Shown: positions 35,106-43,605 of the stretch, one piece after another
How the letters are laid out: every line of letters starts with the position of its first letter
Numbering within the stretch: the first letter of the stretch is position 1
Origin: CBDCWA01 sp965223255
Lineage (GTDB): Bacteria; Pseudomonadota; Alphaproteobacteria; Rhizobiales; Hyphomicrobiaceae
Direction of reading: 5' to 3'
NCBI GenBank assembly: GCA_965223255.1
Contig: CBDCWA010000004.1
Coordinates: forward strand, 806,001 to 870,000
DNA length: 64,000 bases
Made by a program: the position numbers and the translations under genes
Notes under the pieces: model-generated
Seen by the model: the letters and a program-made list of their open reading frames with translations, nothing else
Database searches by the model: none
Told to the model about the DNA's origin: nothing

Positions 35106-36374
35106 TTAAGACCTGGATAGTTTCGCCTTCGCCAGCGCCAACAATTGGTCGCGATCCCCGACAAAACCGCCAGCCACCCATTCCGCCTCAAGTTGCCGCA
35201 GAAAGGTCCCCACTGCCGGTCCAGGCAGCAGACCCAGAGCGACAATGTCACCACCGTTGATCGGGAATTCCGGACATCTCCAGGCATTGGGCAAATCAAA
35301 CAACGCCCTCCAGGAGTTATCATCTTCCGGCGCACCGGCGCGCGCCCATCCCGTCAGCACACCACGGCGAAAAGACGATGGACCGATCTCGTACAAAATC
35401 TTTTTAGCCGGCTCGATCGCAAACGGAACACCGAATGCTCGATTGGCGGACGCAATTTCATTCAGCGCCTTACCTTCGGCTTTTGAGAGCCGCAGCCGCT
35501 CAGCCAACCCCCGACCATCTTCCGGAACTTCGACCGCCAACAGGCCCAACCGCGCTACCGCGTCAACCTCGATACCAAGCGCCCTCTCAAGCCTGACCAG
35601 GCGTGCCAGCGATGCAAATCTCGGCGCCCGCCCTAGGATTGCCGACAACAGCCCAGCATCGAAGAGCTGCTCTAACGCTGCCATAACATTCGTTGCAGCG
35701 AGCAGGCGCATCAGCTCTTGTCGCACCCGCTCTGCTGACAATGTGGCCAAGCCGTTGCGCAAGCGTATGCAGGCCCTGAGACCGCCAGCATCGAGCTGCC
35801 CGTCTCCGGCACCATACTCCGCGAAAAATCGGAAGAATCGTAAGATGCGCAGGTAATCTTCGCGAATTCGGTCTTCTGGTACGCCGACAAATTTGACCCT
35901 GCGCGCAACGACATCGCCATAACCGTCAAGCGGGTCATAAATCACACCGTTTTTGTCGCAATAAAGCGCGTTCATGGTGAAATCGCGCCGCCGCGCGTCC
36001 GCCTCCCAATCCCTCGTAAAAGCAACCTCGGCGTGTCGGCCGAAGGTCTCGACATCCTGGCGCAATGTCGTAACTTCGAACGGGACGTGATCGGCAATAA
36101 CCGTCACCGTGCCGTGCTTGAGCCCGGTCGGCACACAATCGAGACCGCCAGCGCGGGCAAAGTCGACAACAACGTCAGGCGTCGCCGTCGTCGCGATATC
36201 CACGTCGACAACGGGTAGCCCCATAATGGCATTGCGAACGGCACCACCAACAACACGCGCGACATGGCCGTCCCGCTCAAGCGCCGTAAACACCCTCTGC
36301 GTGGTCGCGCGCGACAACCAGTCAGCATCGATCAACATCTGGCGTGTCTGATTAGTCTCTGACACGATCCTCAC
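35106..36374 (-). CDS. CCA tRNA nucleotidyltransferase
   Basis: A class II CCA-adding enzyme of ~422 aa. The nucleotidyltransferase head has ARVVGGAVRNAIMGLPVVDV with the two catalytic Asp residues in DVDIATT, then RRRDFTMNALYCDKNGVIYD and EDRIREDYLRILRFFRFFAE. The helical body and tail complete it. It builds or repairs the 3' CCA of tRNA. Start uncertain: GTG 36374 overlaps the NUDIX stop (GTGA), while GTG 36365 has GAGG just upstream; homology begins shortly after both. It forms an operon with the NUDIX gene. Confidence 0.9.
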   Translation of the reverse strand: MRIVSETNQTRQMLIDADWLSRATTQRVFTALERDGHVARVVGGAVRNAIMGLPVVDVDIATTATPDVVVDFARAGGLDCVPTGLKHGTVTVIADHVPFEVTTLRQDVETFGRHAEVAFTRDWEADARRRDFTMNALYCDKNGVIYDPLDGYGDVVARRVKFVGVPEDRIREDYLRILRFFRFFAEYGAGDGQLDAGGLRACIRLRNGLATLSAERVRQELMRLLAATNVMAALEQLFDAGLLSAILGRAPRFASLARLVRLERALGIEVDAVARLGLLAVEVPEDGRGLAERLRLSKAEGKALNEIASANRAFGVPFAIEPAKKILYEIGPSSFRRGVLTGWARAGAPEDDNSWRALFDLPNAWRCPEFPINGGDIVALGLLPGPAVGTFLRQLEAEWVAGGFVGDRDQLLALAKAKLSRS

Positions 36375-37111
36375 CCACCGCTTTTGGCCCGCGACACAGC
36401 CAACTCTTCGAACAGCCGAACCTGCAAGTTCTTCAAAATACCTGCCGTGATACCCCAAATGTAGCGAGAGGCATAAGGCACTTGATAAACGGCCCGCCGC
36501 AGATCATCGCGAACGATCTCCACTTGGCGCAAGTTGCGCGGATCCATCAGAAATTCGAGCGGGACCTCAAAGACTTCTTGCACTTCGCTGAAATCGATAT
36601 CAAGGCGATACTCCGGTCGTATTAGCCCAACGATCGGCACAATATTGAAGCCTGTTCTGGTGCGCATACTATCCAGAAAACCAACGGGCTCGACCAGATC
36701 CGCTGTCAAGCCGATCTCCTCATCTGCCTCACGTAGGGCCGCCGCCAGAGGACTGGCATCATAACGCTCAATCTTCCCTCCTGGAAATGAGATCTGGCCG
36801 GCATGGTTCGGCAAATGTGAAGTGCGGATCGTAAACAGCACGGTCAACGGAGAGCGCGCAACCACCGGCACCAACACTGCCGCATCCCTTAAGCTTCGAT
36901 GCCAATGCACTGCCTGTGCCAATCGCCAATCCATACTGACCGATTGGCAATCGTGCGCGCGAGCGCTTTCGACATCGAAAACCAAAGACGATGGCTCGCG
37001 CACCAAGCCATTGGCCGCGATTCGGCGAAAATACGTTTCAGAGTATATGGAATTCGGCCCAGGCGACTGCGTGCTCCTAAGGTGCTGCTTTTTGAAATCA
37101 GGCGGCACCAT
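36371..37111 (-). CDS. NUDIX hydrolase (CoA pyrophosphatase, NudL-like)
   Basis: A 246-aa NUDIX protein. AAVLVPVVARSPLTVLFTIR and HAGQISFPGGKIERYDASPL, then the box core ALREADEEIGL, give the complete GX5EX7REUXEEXGU motif, and SFPGGK is typical of CoA pyrophosphatases, which cleave CoA to phosphopantetheine and ADP. ATG 37111 is preferred over the TTG at 37129 because GAGGG lies upstream. The stop overlaps the start of the CCA transferase gene. Confidence 0.88.
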   Translation of the reverse strand: MVPPDFKKQHLRSTQSPGPNSIYSETYFRRIAANGLVREPSSLVFDVESARAHDCQSVSMDWRLAQAVHWHRSLRDAAVLVPVVARSPLTVLFTIRTSHLPNHAGQISFPGGKIERYDASPLAAALREADEEIGLTADLVEPVGFLDSMRTRTGFNIVPIVGLIRPEYRLDIDFSEVQEVFEVPLEFLMDPRNLRQVEIVRDDLRRAVYQVPYASRYIWGITAGILKNLQVRLFEELAVSRAKSGG

Positions 37112-37264
37112 AGCCCCAACCCTCAGCAATGACCAAAAATTTTACGTGTAATGGTTGCAAGCCCGCCGCATCATGGTTGCTCAAACCCCCTAGACGTGGA
37201 AAGAAATCGCAACAACAATCCGGCGCACCATGCTGCGATAGAGGGTAAATATGGGAGGGGGGCA

Positions 37265-38536
37265 ATGGACCCATCAACGAGTTTGAAGAGGGAAATGCGC
37301 CGGACAGCACGCGGCTTCCCACGAACATCCCACCCAGCCGCCATCGCCCTGGCACTTGCCCTCCTCCTATTGCCGGTCGCCATCAACACGCCGGCGGCTG
37401 CATCCAAGAGCGAAAAAATCATTGCCGAAGTCAATCAGCAGTTAAATGCCCGGGATCGCAAAGCCTTCGCCGCCTATCGCCAAGCTCGAAAGGCTTACAA
37501 TAGGCGACTCAGCACTTATTGGCGCAAAGTTGCAATCAAACGCCGCAACCGCTCTAAAAAACGGCGAGCAAAACAAGCGCTCTCCCGCAGCGATTTTATA
37601 CTATCCTTCCCACCCAAATATTCCGGCCCAAAGCTTGCCAAACACATTCGCAAGCTTTGGTCCAAGATCCGCAAAAAATATAAACCCAAAAAGCCACCAC
37701 GCGAGATTCCCGGTCTCCGGTCGTTTCTGACCAACGCCAAGCGCCACTATGGTTTTGTGCCGCAACGAATCTCGGAGACAGAATTCAAACGCCGTTATGC
37801 ACGAGAGGCGCTGCGTCTGGGTTTGAAAAAGTCCCACGTGGTTCGGATATACGCCTTTGAAACCGGCGGGCGTGGCACATCTGACATGCAGGCCGGCATC
37901 CACCCCATCAAGAAAACCGGTCGGCCAATTTCCACAGCATTGGGGTATGCACAATTGCTAGCGGCCAATTCGGTAAGCGAGCTCGTAAAACACGGCAGCA
38001 GCTTTGTAACCCGCCTCAAAGCGCTCGCTGCACACCCAAAGATCTCTTCGAAACGCAAAGCCGGTCTCAAGAAAAAGATTAAGGCGTTGCAGGCCATGCG
38101 CCGTGCGGCCAGAAGCGTAAAGAATGATTGGTATGTGCACCGGCGTCTGGCGAAAACCGGCCGCGGCCTCGGCATTCATGCCATCAATTTAGACGGTGAT
38201 ATCGGACCCTGGCTGCAGGTCATCAAGCTTAAAGGCATCCAGAAGCTTGCCCGCAAATGGGGCATGACCACGTTTACCGGCGCCGAGCTTGAAATGATGA
38301 ATTTGGCCGGCCCGCGCACCGGTTTCGAAATGCTGCAACCATGGGCACGCAACATCCCAACCACCAATTTTTTTGCCCGAGCCGCTTATTATCGCAATTC
38401 CGTCGTCCGCGAGCGGACCGCCAGCCAATTGTTAAAGGAAATCGACCGGCGCATGACATCCTATATGCGATACAAAGGGGCGAAACAATTTGCCAAAGCA
38501 TTCGATTATGTCATCCGAAACGCACACCGGCGTTGA
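37265..38536 (+). CDS. Secreted lytic transglycosylase-like protein
   Basis: A 423-aa protein with an N-terminal signal/anchor (AAIALALALLLLPVAI, about residues 24-40), a ~100-residue stretch very rich in Lys/Arg, then a lysozyme-like region. VVRIYAFETGGRGTSDMQAG (E near residue 166) and ISTALGYAQLLAANSV resemble the catalytic Glu and the GYAQL motif of SLT transglycosylases. A long Lys/Arg-rich insert follows. ATG 37265 has a strong GGGAGGGGGG site. The family assignment is by motif only; it may bind rather than cut peptidoglycan. Confidence 0.6.
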   Translation: MDPSTSLKREMRRTARGFPRTSHPAAIALALALLLLPVAINTPAAASKSEKIIAEVNQQLNARDRKAFAAYRQARKAYNRRLSTYWRKVAIKRRNRSKKRRAKQALSRSDFILSFPPKYSGPKLAKHIRKLWSKIRKKYKPKKPPREIPGLRSFLTNAKRHYGFVPQRISETEFKRRYAREALRLGLKKSHVVRIYAFETGGRGTSDMQAGIHPIKKTGRPISTALGYAQLLAANSVSELVKHGSSFVTRLKALAAHPKISSKRKAGLKKKIKALQAMRRAARSVKNDWYVHRRLAKTGRGLGIHAINLDGDIGPWLQVIKLKGIQKLARKWGMTTFTGAELEMMNLAGPRTGFEMLQPWARNIPTTNFFARAAYYRNSVVRERTASQLLKEIDRRMTSYMRYKGAKQFAKAFDYVIRNAHRR

Positions 38537-38572
38537 GGAGCTGATCACAATTGTTGCGGCCGTATTGGCGCC

Positions 38573-39481
38573 TTATGGCCATTTCACTTCCGGCGGCATT
38601 GAAGACAGGATGGCATCGACATTGCCGCCTGTTTTCAAGCCAAAGATCGTGCCGCGATCATAAAGCAGATTGAATTCCACATACCGCCCGCGGCGCACCA
38701 ACTGCTCTTGGCGATCTGCATCTGTCCAGCTGGTAGAAAAATTGCCGCGAACGATTTCCGGATAGACCCGTAAGAATGCCCGGCCGACATCCTGAGTGAA
38801 TGCAAAAGCCGCCGGCCAGCCACCGTCTTTGGCATCGGGCGTAAGATAATCATAGAAGATGCCGCCAATGCCCCGCATTTCTTTGCGATGCGGCAGATAA
38901 AAGTAGTCATCGCACCATTTTTTATAGCGCTCATAGTCGGCAACCGCGTGACCCTTGCACGCCTCCGCCATTGCGGCATGAAAAGTTTTGCTATCCGGAT
39001 CCCCCTGCGTGCGCCGGCGATCCAACACCGGGGTCAAGTCAGCACCACCACCAAACCACCACTTGGTCGTATTGACGAAGCGGGTGTTCATATGGACGGC
39101 AGGGACATGCGGGTTCTGCATATGTGCGATCAGCGATATGCCGGAGGCCCAAAACCGGGGATCATTTTCGGCACCTGGGATCTGACTTCGAAACTCTGGC
39201 GCGAATTCCCCAAAAACGGTCGATATATGCACGCCCACTTTCTCGAACACCCGCCCACGCATTATGCTCATCTCACCGCCACCGCCTGCCTGGCCGGTAT
39301 GGTCCGTGCGCGACCACGGTGTGCGCTCAAACCGTCCCGCCGGGCGATCCCCAAACGGCGCCGTCCGCTCCAACGCGTCCTCCAGGTCTTCGAATGCTTG
39401 GCAAATCTGGTTGCGCAGTTTGGCAAACCATTGCGCTGCGTCCTGGCGCCAGGCCTGAAGCTCACCATCCACTGTGTTCAT
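38573..39481 (-). CDS. hemF: Oxygen-dependent coproporphyrinogen III oxidase
   Basis: A 302-aa HemF. Conserved blocks include VPAVHMNTRFV, WWFGGGADLTPVL, KKWCDDYFYLPHRKEMRGIG, GIFYDYL, RRGRYVEFNLLYDRGTIFGL and the C-terminal SMPPEVKWP. It decarboxylates coproporphyrinogen III to protoporphyrinogen IX in haem synthesis using O2, so the host can grow aerobically. AGGAG precedes ATG 39481. It is a single gene, divergent from the ABC exporter. Confidence 0.95.
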   Translation of the reverse strand: MNTVDGELQAWRQDAAQWFAKLRNQICQAFEDLEDALERTAPFGDRPAGRFERTPWSRTDHTGQAGGGGEMSIMRGRVFEKVGVHISTVFGEFAPEFRSQIPGAENDPRFWASGISLIAHMQNPHVPAVHMNTRFVNTTKWWFGGGADLTPVLDRRRTQGDPDSKTFHAAMAEACKGHAVADYERYKKWCDDYFYLPHRKEMRGIGGIFYDYLTPDAKDGGWPAAFAFTQDVGRAFLRVYPEIVRGNFSTSWTDADRQEQLVRRGRYVEFNLLYDRGTIFGLKTGGNVDAILSSMPPEVKWP

Positions 39482-39726
39482 CGCATTTATCTCCTACCAC
39501 CCATCGGAAGCGATCACCGACCTTGCCACGAAATAATTTTTCGCCAACCTCTTGGCAAAGCTCAACGTCGTCGCTACATGCTCCGGTTCGCCGTCGCATA
39601 AGATGGCTCTGCCGCCTCCTGCGCCGGTGCGACCAACCTCGCGACGGCCACAATAACATGCTAGGAACGACTTTTCCCAAATTGACCCCTAAGGCGGTAT
39701 GGTGACCTAACAGTGCTTGAGGACTT

Positions 39727-41571
39727 ATGCAGCTCTTTCGTTGGTTCGAAAGTTTCATTAACCCGTTTCCCGGTGATGCCCCCGCGCAACCACCGAACAC
39801 CCTAGCTGCGTTCTATTGGCACTTCATCGGTCCGGTCTGGCCGGTTTTCGCGTTTCTGCTTGTCGTCGGCATGCTCGGTGCGATCGTTGAGGTTGCGCTC
39901 TATGCCTTTGTCGGCGTTATTGTCGACATGATGAAGGCCGCGAAAACTCCCGCCACCTTTATCGCCGACAACTGGGCGCACCTGACATTTATGGCGTTCC
40001 TGGCATTGATCCTGCGCCCGCTATTGTCGACACTGCATGACCTGATCAAGAACCAGATCATTTCCGGGCCCTTCAATACCGCAGTCCGATGGCAGAACCA
40101 TCGCTACGTGCTGCGCCAAAGCCTTGGCTTTTATCAGAACGACTTTGCCGGTCGCATCGCCAATAAGATATTGCAGACCAGTTTTGCCCTGCGTGAGTCG
40201 GTTGCCGACGTTATCGATGCACTGTGGTTTGCCGCCATCCATTGGATCGGCGCTGTAATCCTGTTCGGCCAGGCGGATTGGCGTCTGACGCTGCCGCTCT
40301 TGCTGTGGATGGCTGCGTATGGTTGGACGCTGTGGTACTTTGTGCCACGCATCCGACGGTTTTCGCGTGATGCCTCTGAGGCGCGCTCAGGACTTACCGG
40401 GCGCATTGTCGACGCCTACACCAACATCTTGACTGTTAAGCTGTTTGCCCACGCCGAGCGTGAGGATGACAACGCACGCGCTGCCATGAGCGAACACCTC
40501 GAAAAGCATCTGATCTCCCAGCGCAACCTGACGACCATGGAATTTGTGCTGTTCTCGCTCAACGGCCTGTTGATCGTTGTCGCCATCGGCCTGGCGATTT
40601 GGCTTTGGACGGTACAGGCGATCACCATCGGCGCCGTTGCCCTGACCACGGCAATGGTTGTCCGGATCGTCAATATGTCGAACTGGATTCTCTGGACTGT
40701 CGCGAGCATCTTCGAAAACATCGGCATCGTTGAAGAGGGCATGGAGACAATTTCCAAGCCTCACGAGCTCGTCGATAGAGCCGATGCCAGCCCCTTGAAG
40801 GTAACGGCAGGCGAAATCCGTTTCGATCATATTCGCTTTCATTATGGCAAGGAAACCGGCGTCATCGACGATTTGTCATTGACCATCCGTCCGGGTGAAA
40901 AGGTTGGCCTCGTGGGCCGGTCAGGTGCCGGCAAATCGACCTTGGTCAATCTGCTTCTACGTTTTTACGACTTGGAACATGGCCGCATCTTGATCGACGG
41001 TACCGATATTGCCGGCGTCACCCAAGACAGCCTTCGCAGCCAGATTGGCATGGTCACCCAGGACACTTCGCTGCTGCACCGCTCTGTCCGCGACAATATC
41101 CTTTATGGACGTCCCGACGCGAGTGAGGATGCGTTGGTCGCAGCAGCCAAAAGGGCGCACGCCCATGATTTCATCGGCGAACTTGCCGACATGCGCGGGC
41201 GCAAAGGCTATGACGCCCATGTCGGCGAGCGCGGTGTCAAGTTATCCGGCGGCCAGCGCCAACGGATTGCCATTGCACGTGTCCTACTTAAGGACGCACC
41301 GATCCTGATTCTGGACGAAGCGACCAGCGCGCTTGATTCGGAGATCGAGGCAACCATTCAGGAGCAATTGTACAATCTGATGGAGAACAAGACGGTGATT
41401 GCCATTGCCCATCGCCTGTCGACGATTGCCGCCATGGACCGCCTGATCATCATGGACAAAGGCTGCGTTGTCGAAGAAGGTACACACAATGACCTGTTGA
41501 ACCGAGGCGGCCTTTATGCCGAACTCTGGTCACGCCAAAGTGGCGGTTTCTTGGCCCGCGACGCGGCATAA
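39727..41571 (+). CDS. ABC exporter, fused permease and ATPase
   Basis: A 614-aa half-transporter with six membrane helices in residues ~30-330 and a C-terminal ATPase: Walker A VGLVGRSGAGKSTLVNLLLR near residue 400, Q-loop IGMVTQDTSLLHRSVRDNIL, signature GVKLSGGQRQRIAIARVLLK and Walker B ILILDEATSALDS. It works as a homodimer (or with a partner half) to export lipid, peptide or drug. GAGGACTT is four bases before the ATG. No substrate gene is adjacent. Confidence 0.93.
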   Translation: MQLFRWFESFINPFPGDAPAQPPNTLAAFYWHFIGPVWPVFAFLLVVGMLGAIVEVALYAFVGVIVDMMKAAKTPATFIADNWAHLTFMAFLALILRPLLSTLHDLIKNQIISGPFNTAVRWQNHRYVLRQSLGFYQNDFAGRIANKILQTSFALRESVADVIDALWFAAIHWIGAVILFGQADWRLTLPLLLWMAAYGWTLWYFVPRIRRFSRDASEARSGLTGRIVDAYTNILTVKLFAHAEREDDNARAAMSEHLEKHLISQRNLTTMEFVLFSLNGLLIVVAIGLAIWLWTVQAITIGAVALTTAMVVRIVNMSNWILWTVASIFENIGIVEEGMETISKPHELVDRADASPLKVTAGEIRFDHIRFHYGKETGVIDDLSLTIRPGEKVGLVGRSGAGKSTLVNLLLRFYDLEHGRILIDGTDIAGVTQDSLRSQIGMVTQDTSLLHRSVRDNILYGRPDASEDALVAAAKRAHAHDFIGELADMRGRKGYDAHVGERGVKLSGGQRQRIAIARVLLKDAPILILDEATSALDSEIEATIQEQLYNLMENKTVIAIAHRLSTIAAMDRLIIMDKGCVVEEGTHNDLLNRGGLYAELWSRQSGGFLARDAA

Positions 41572-41623
41572 TTTAGTGTGACTTGGATGTTATTGATGTG
41601 CCCCAGCCATGGGACCGTCGGCC

Positions 41624-41908
41624 TCACGCATCGGTCTTCTTGCGCCTGCGCCGCCAAACCATATAGCCGCCGCCGAGCAATGCGAGTTGCCCCAAAAGCG
41701 TACCACCAACCAGCGGCAGCGGTGCCCCGTTGGCACCACCGTTGCCGTTGCCGTTGCCGTTACCATTGCCGTTGCCATTACCGTTTCCAGGGCCGCCGAA
41801 ACCGGGAGGAAAGTCCGGGAACAATCCAAGAGCCATTGCACTAGGAACAGGTGCCGCCGCAAATACCATCAGGGCAAGCATTAGTGCAGATAGAGTATTC
41901 CGGATCAT
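41624..41908 (-). CDS. Small exported protein with (Gly-Asn)8 repeat and sorting-type C-terminus
   Basis: A 94-aa protein: signal peptide (residues 1-26, MIRNTLSALMLALMVF to SAMA), a Phe/Pro-rich bridge (LGLFPDFPPGFGGP), eight Gly-Asn pairs (41-56), then GAPLPLVGGTLLGQLALLGG (61-80), a membrane stretch and a basic end RRRRKK. Signal peptide plus terminal hydrophobic segment and Arg cluster is the layout of exosortase or rhombosortase substrates, whose tails are cut off at the membrane. It lies downstream of an exosortase-like gene and a 190-aa accessory gene, all on one strand, so it is probably their dedicated substrate. Confidence 0.7.
   Translation of the reverse strand: MIRNTLSALMLALMVFAAAPVPSAMALGLFPDFPPGFGGPGNGNGNGNGNGNGNGNGGANGAPLPLVGGTLLGQLALLGGGYMVWRRRRKKTDA
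41741..41788. repeat. Hexamer tandem repeat encoding (Gly-Asn)8
   Basis: Eight copies of GTTGCC or close variants (GTTACC, ATTGCC, ATTACC, GTTTCC). Several third-position differences preserve Gly-Asn, so the repeat appears to be kept by selection on the protein. Confidence 0.85.
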
Positions 41909-42003
41909 CGCCAGGCCTTAGAATTAGAATTAAATACCACCGGTAAGTGATGAGCACATCCAGTGTGCGCCATCCCATGGGCAGACTTCGCCCAACCTAC
42001 AAA

Positions 42004-42576
42004 TCAAGTTTTACTTTTCGGTAAAGCCTTTTTTATCCCAGACTGAGAAAGATAAAATTGCATCCAATTTTTCTGAGTTGGATGCTTGCAGTTTTGCTTC
42101 TGCCAATCGGTAATCGTGAGCGGCGGGACAACCGCGAGGATCGGAACCTTAGATGTCGCTTTGCGCGCCGCCGACAACGCCATTACTCGCGTGACACGAT
42201 TGACCTGCAGGCCGATGATGTCAGGGCGCTGGCGCACCAAACCATCCTGAACATAGACCACACGATTGCCATAGCGTTGCCTGAGAAACGGCTCAAGGCC
42301 ATCAGTTTCGCCAATCGCAGCAATCGTCAACGGACCGGAACAACCAGCCTTTCGAAACAAGTACTTGTCATAGGGTTCACCGCTGTCGCGCTGCGCCACG
42401 GTCTTTTCGAACATCCAGTCTTGCTGCGACAGTGCATCCGCCAGACGTTGTTCAAGCCGGTCTGCAGAATACCCCCCCGCATCAATATAACGCGTGAACT
42501 TCAAGACCAGCGCCAATGAGACCGCCAGCCCCGCGAGCGTAAGCACCAGCCAGGACTTGCGACTTATCGACGACAT
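42004..42576 (-). CDS. Exosortase-linked accessory membrane-anchored protein
   Basis: A 190-aa protein with one N-terminal membrane helix (about residues 7-27, SWLVLTLAGLAVSLALVLKF) and an extracytoplasmic domain of ~160 residues with two Cys (FRKAGCSGPLTIAAIGETDG and WQKQNCKHPTQ). It is placed like the EpsI-type proteins that often accompany exosortases, though I cannot show homology. ATG 42576 overlaps the end of the exosortase-like gene by 13 bases; a GTG at 42594 is an alternative. Confidence 0.6.
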   Translation of the reverse strand: MSSISRKSWLVLTLAGLAVSLALVLKFTRYIDAGGYSADRLEQRLADALSQQDWMFEKTVAQRDSGEPYDKYLFRKAGCSGPLTIAAIGETDGLEPFLRQRYGNRVVYVQDGLVRQRPDIIGLQVNRVTRVMALSAARKATSKVPILAVVPPLTITDWQKQNCKHPTQKNWMQFYLSQSGIKKALPKSKT

Positions 42577-43472
42577 AGCAAATACCCCGCCCACAAGATC
42601 AGCGCGGTTTGCACGAGATCAAACACATTTGCGCCAACAGGTCCGTGTGCAAGCCTGAACATAGGATCCGACCACACCATCACCCCGAGCCGCAACCAAT
42701 TGGCCGCCGTTAGCAAAAGAGCCGTAACGATCAACAAACGAACGAGCGGGGCCGTCAGCGCCGATTGAAAAAATTGCGCCATGGCAAAAACCGCAAGCAC
42801 GGCCTTGGGAACAAGATAGGCCGACGAGCAGGCCGCCAGCAGGATCACTTGATGCCCGCCAGGTATCCCCACGACATTGCCGGCAACTGTCAAATCGGCT
42901 CTGAAGAGTGCAAGACCGGCACCGATGACATGAGCCTCCAACGTCGTTATCGGCAGCGCAGCCCACCGCAGACCAACAGACGCCCAAAGAGCTGACACAC
43001 CCAACAAAGCCAGCAGCACCGCGCCAGCACGAAACCGGGCCCGACCGAAACAGCCCAGATAAGTTGCATATAGCGTCAAGCCGAGCCAGGACATGGCGCT
43101 CGATGGCAACAGCAGAACCGCAAGAAACAATGCCTCTGGCCAACCAAGCAGGCGCGGTGCCTGCTCAGCATTCTGGGCTATCAGGGAGAGTGCCGCACCC
43201 AGCACAATAATTTCGAAAGGGCTGACACCCAAAAACAGCGACGCCCCGCCGCCGGCGGTCCAACTTTCCGCAATACGGACAGCGAAACCATTAAGCGCTC
43301 CGCCTGCCAGCAGGAGCACCGGCAACACCAAATGCAGTGGCCAGCCTGCGCCGTCCAATCTGTCAACTGTCGCACGCACTATCGAACCGTATCCCAGCTG
43401 AGCCGCAACCGCGGCCAAATCCCTAACCAAACAGCAGCTTACGGGCAACGTTCTGCAGAACATCGGTGTCAT
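42564..43472 (-). CDS. Exosortase/archaeosortase-like membrane transpeptidase
   Basis: A 302-aa polytopic protein with about eight hydrophobic segments. The family's catalytic triad can be read: C215 in VILLAACSSAYLVPKAVLAV (exosortases have EACSGI here, preceded as here by a GN..xIPGG segment), R261 in AANWLRLGVMVWSD and H276 in MFRLAHGPVGANVFD. Exosortases cleave PEP-CTERM-like tails and transfer the protein to an unknown acceptor. GGAG lies upstream of ATG 43472. It is first in a unit with the accessory gene and the (GN)8 protein. Confidence 0.72.
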   Translation of the reverse strand: MTPMFCRTLPVSCCLVRDLAAVAAQLGYGSIVRATVDRLDGAGWPLHLVLPVLLLAGGALNGFAVRIAESWTAGGGASLFLGVSPFEIIVLGAALSLIAQNAEQAPRLLGWPEALFLAVLLLPSSAMSWLGLTLYATYLGCFGRARFRAGAVLLALLGVSALWASVGLRWAALPITTLEAHVIGAGLALFRADLTVAGNVVGIPGGHQVILLAACSSAYLVPKAVLAVFAMAQFFQSALTAPLVRLLIVTALLLTAANWLRLGVMVWSDPMFRLAHGPVGANVFDLVQTALILWAGYLLCRR

Positions 43473-43605
43473 TCCGACTCCGAGTTCATGCAGGTTGCTC
43501 CGCCAACAGCCTCAGGAGGTCGAGTATGCCAGAAGGGGGTTAGGGGTCTGTTAACCTGGCGCAGAGATTGTCGAAAAAATTGGCCTTACCGAAAAGCTAA
43601 CGGCT

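Noticed and set aside
41741..41788. Short tandem repeat considered as CRISPR or variable-number repeat
   Set aside because: Hexamer units without spacers that encode Gly-Asn in frame; a coding repeat.
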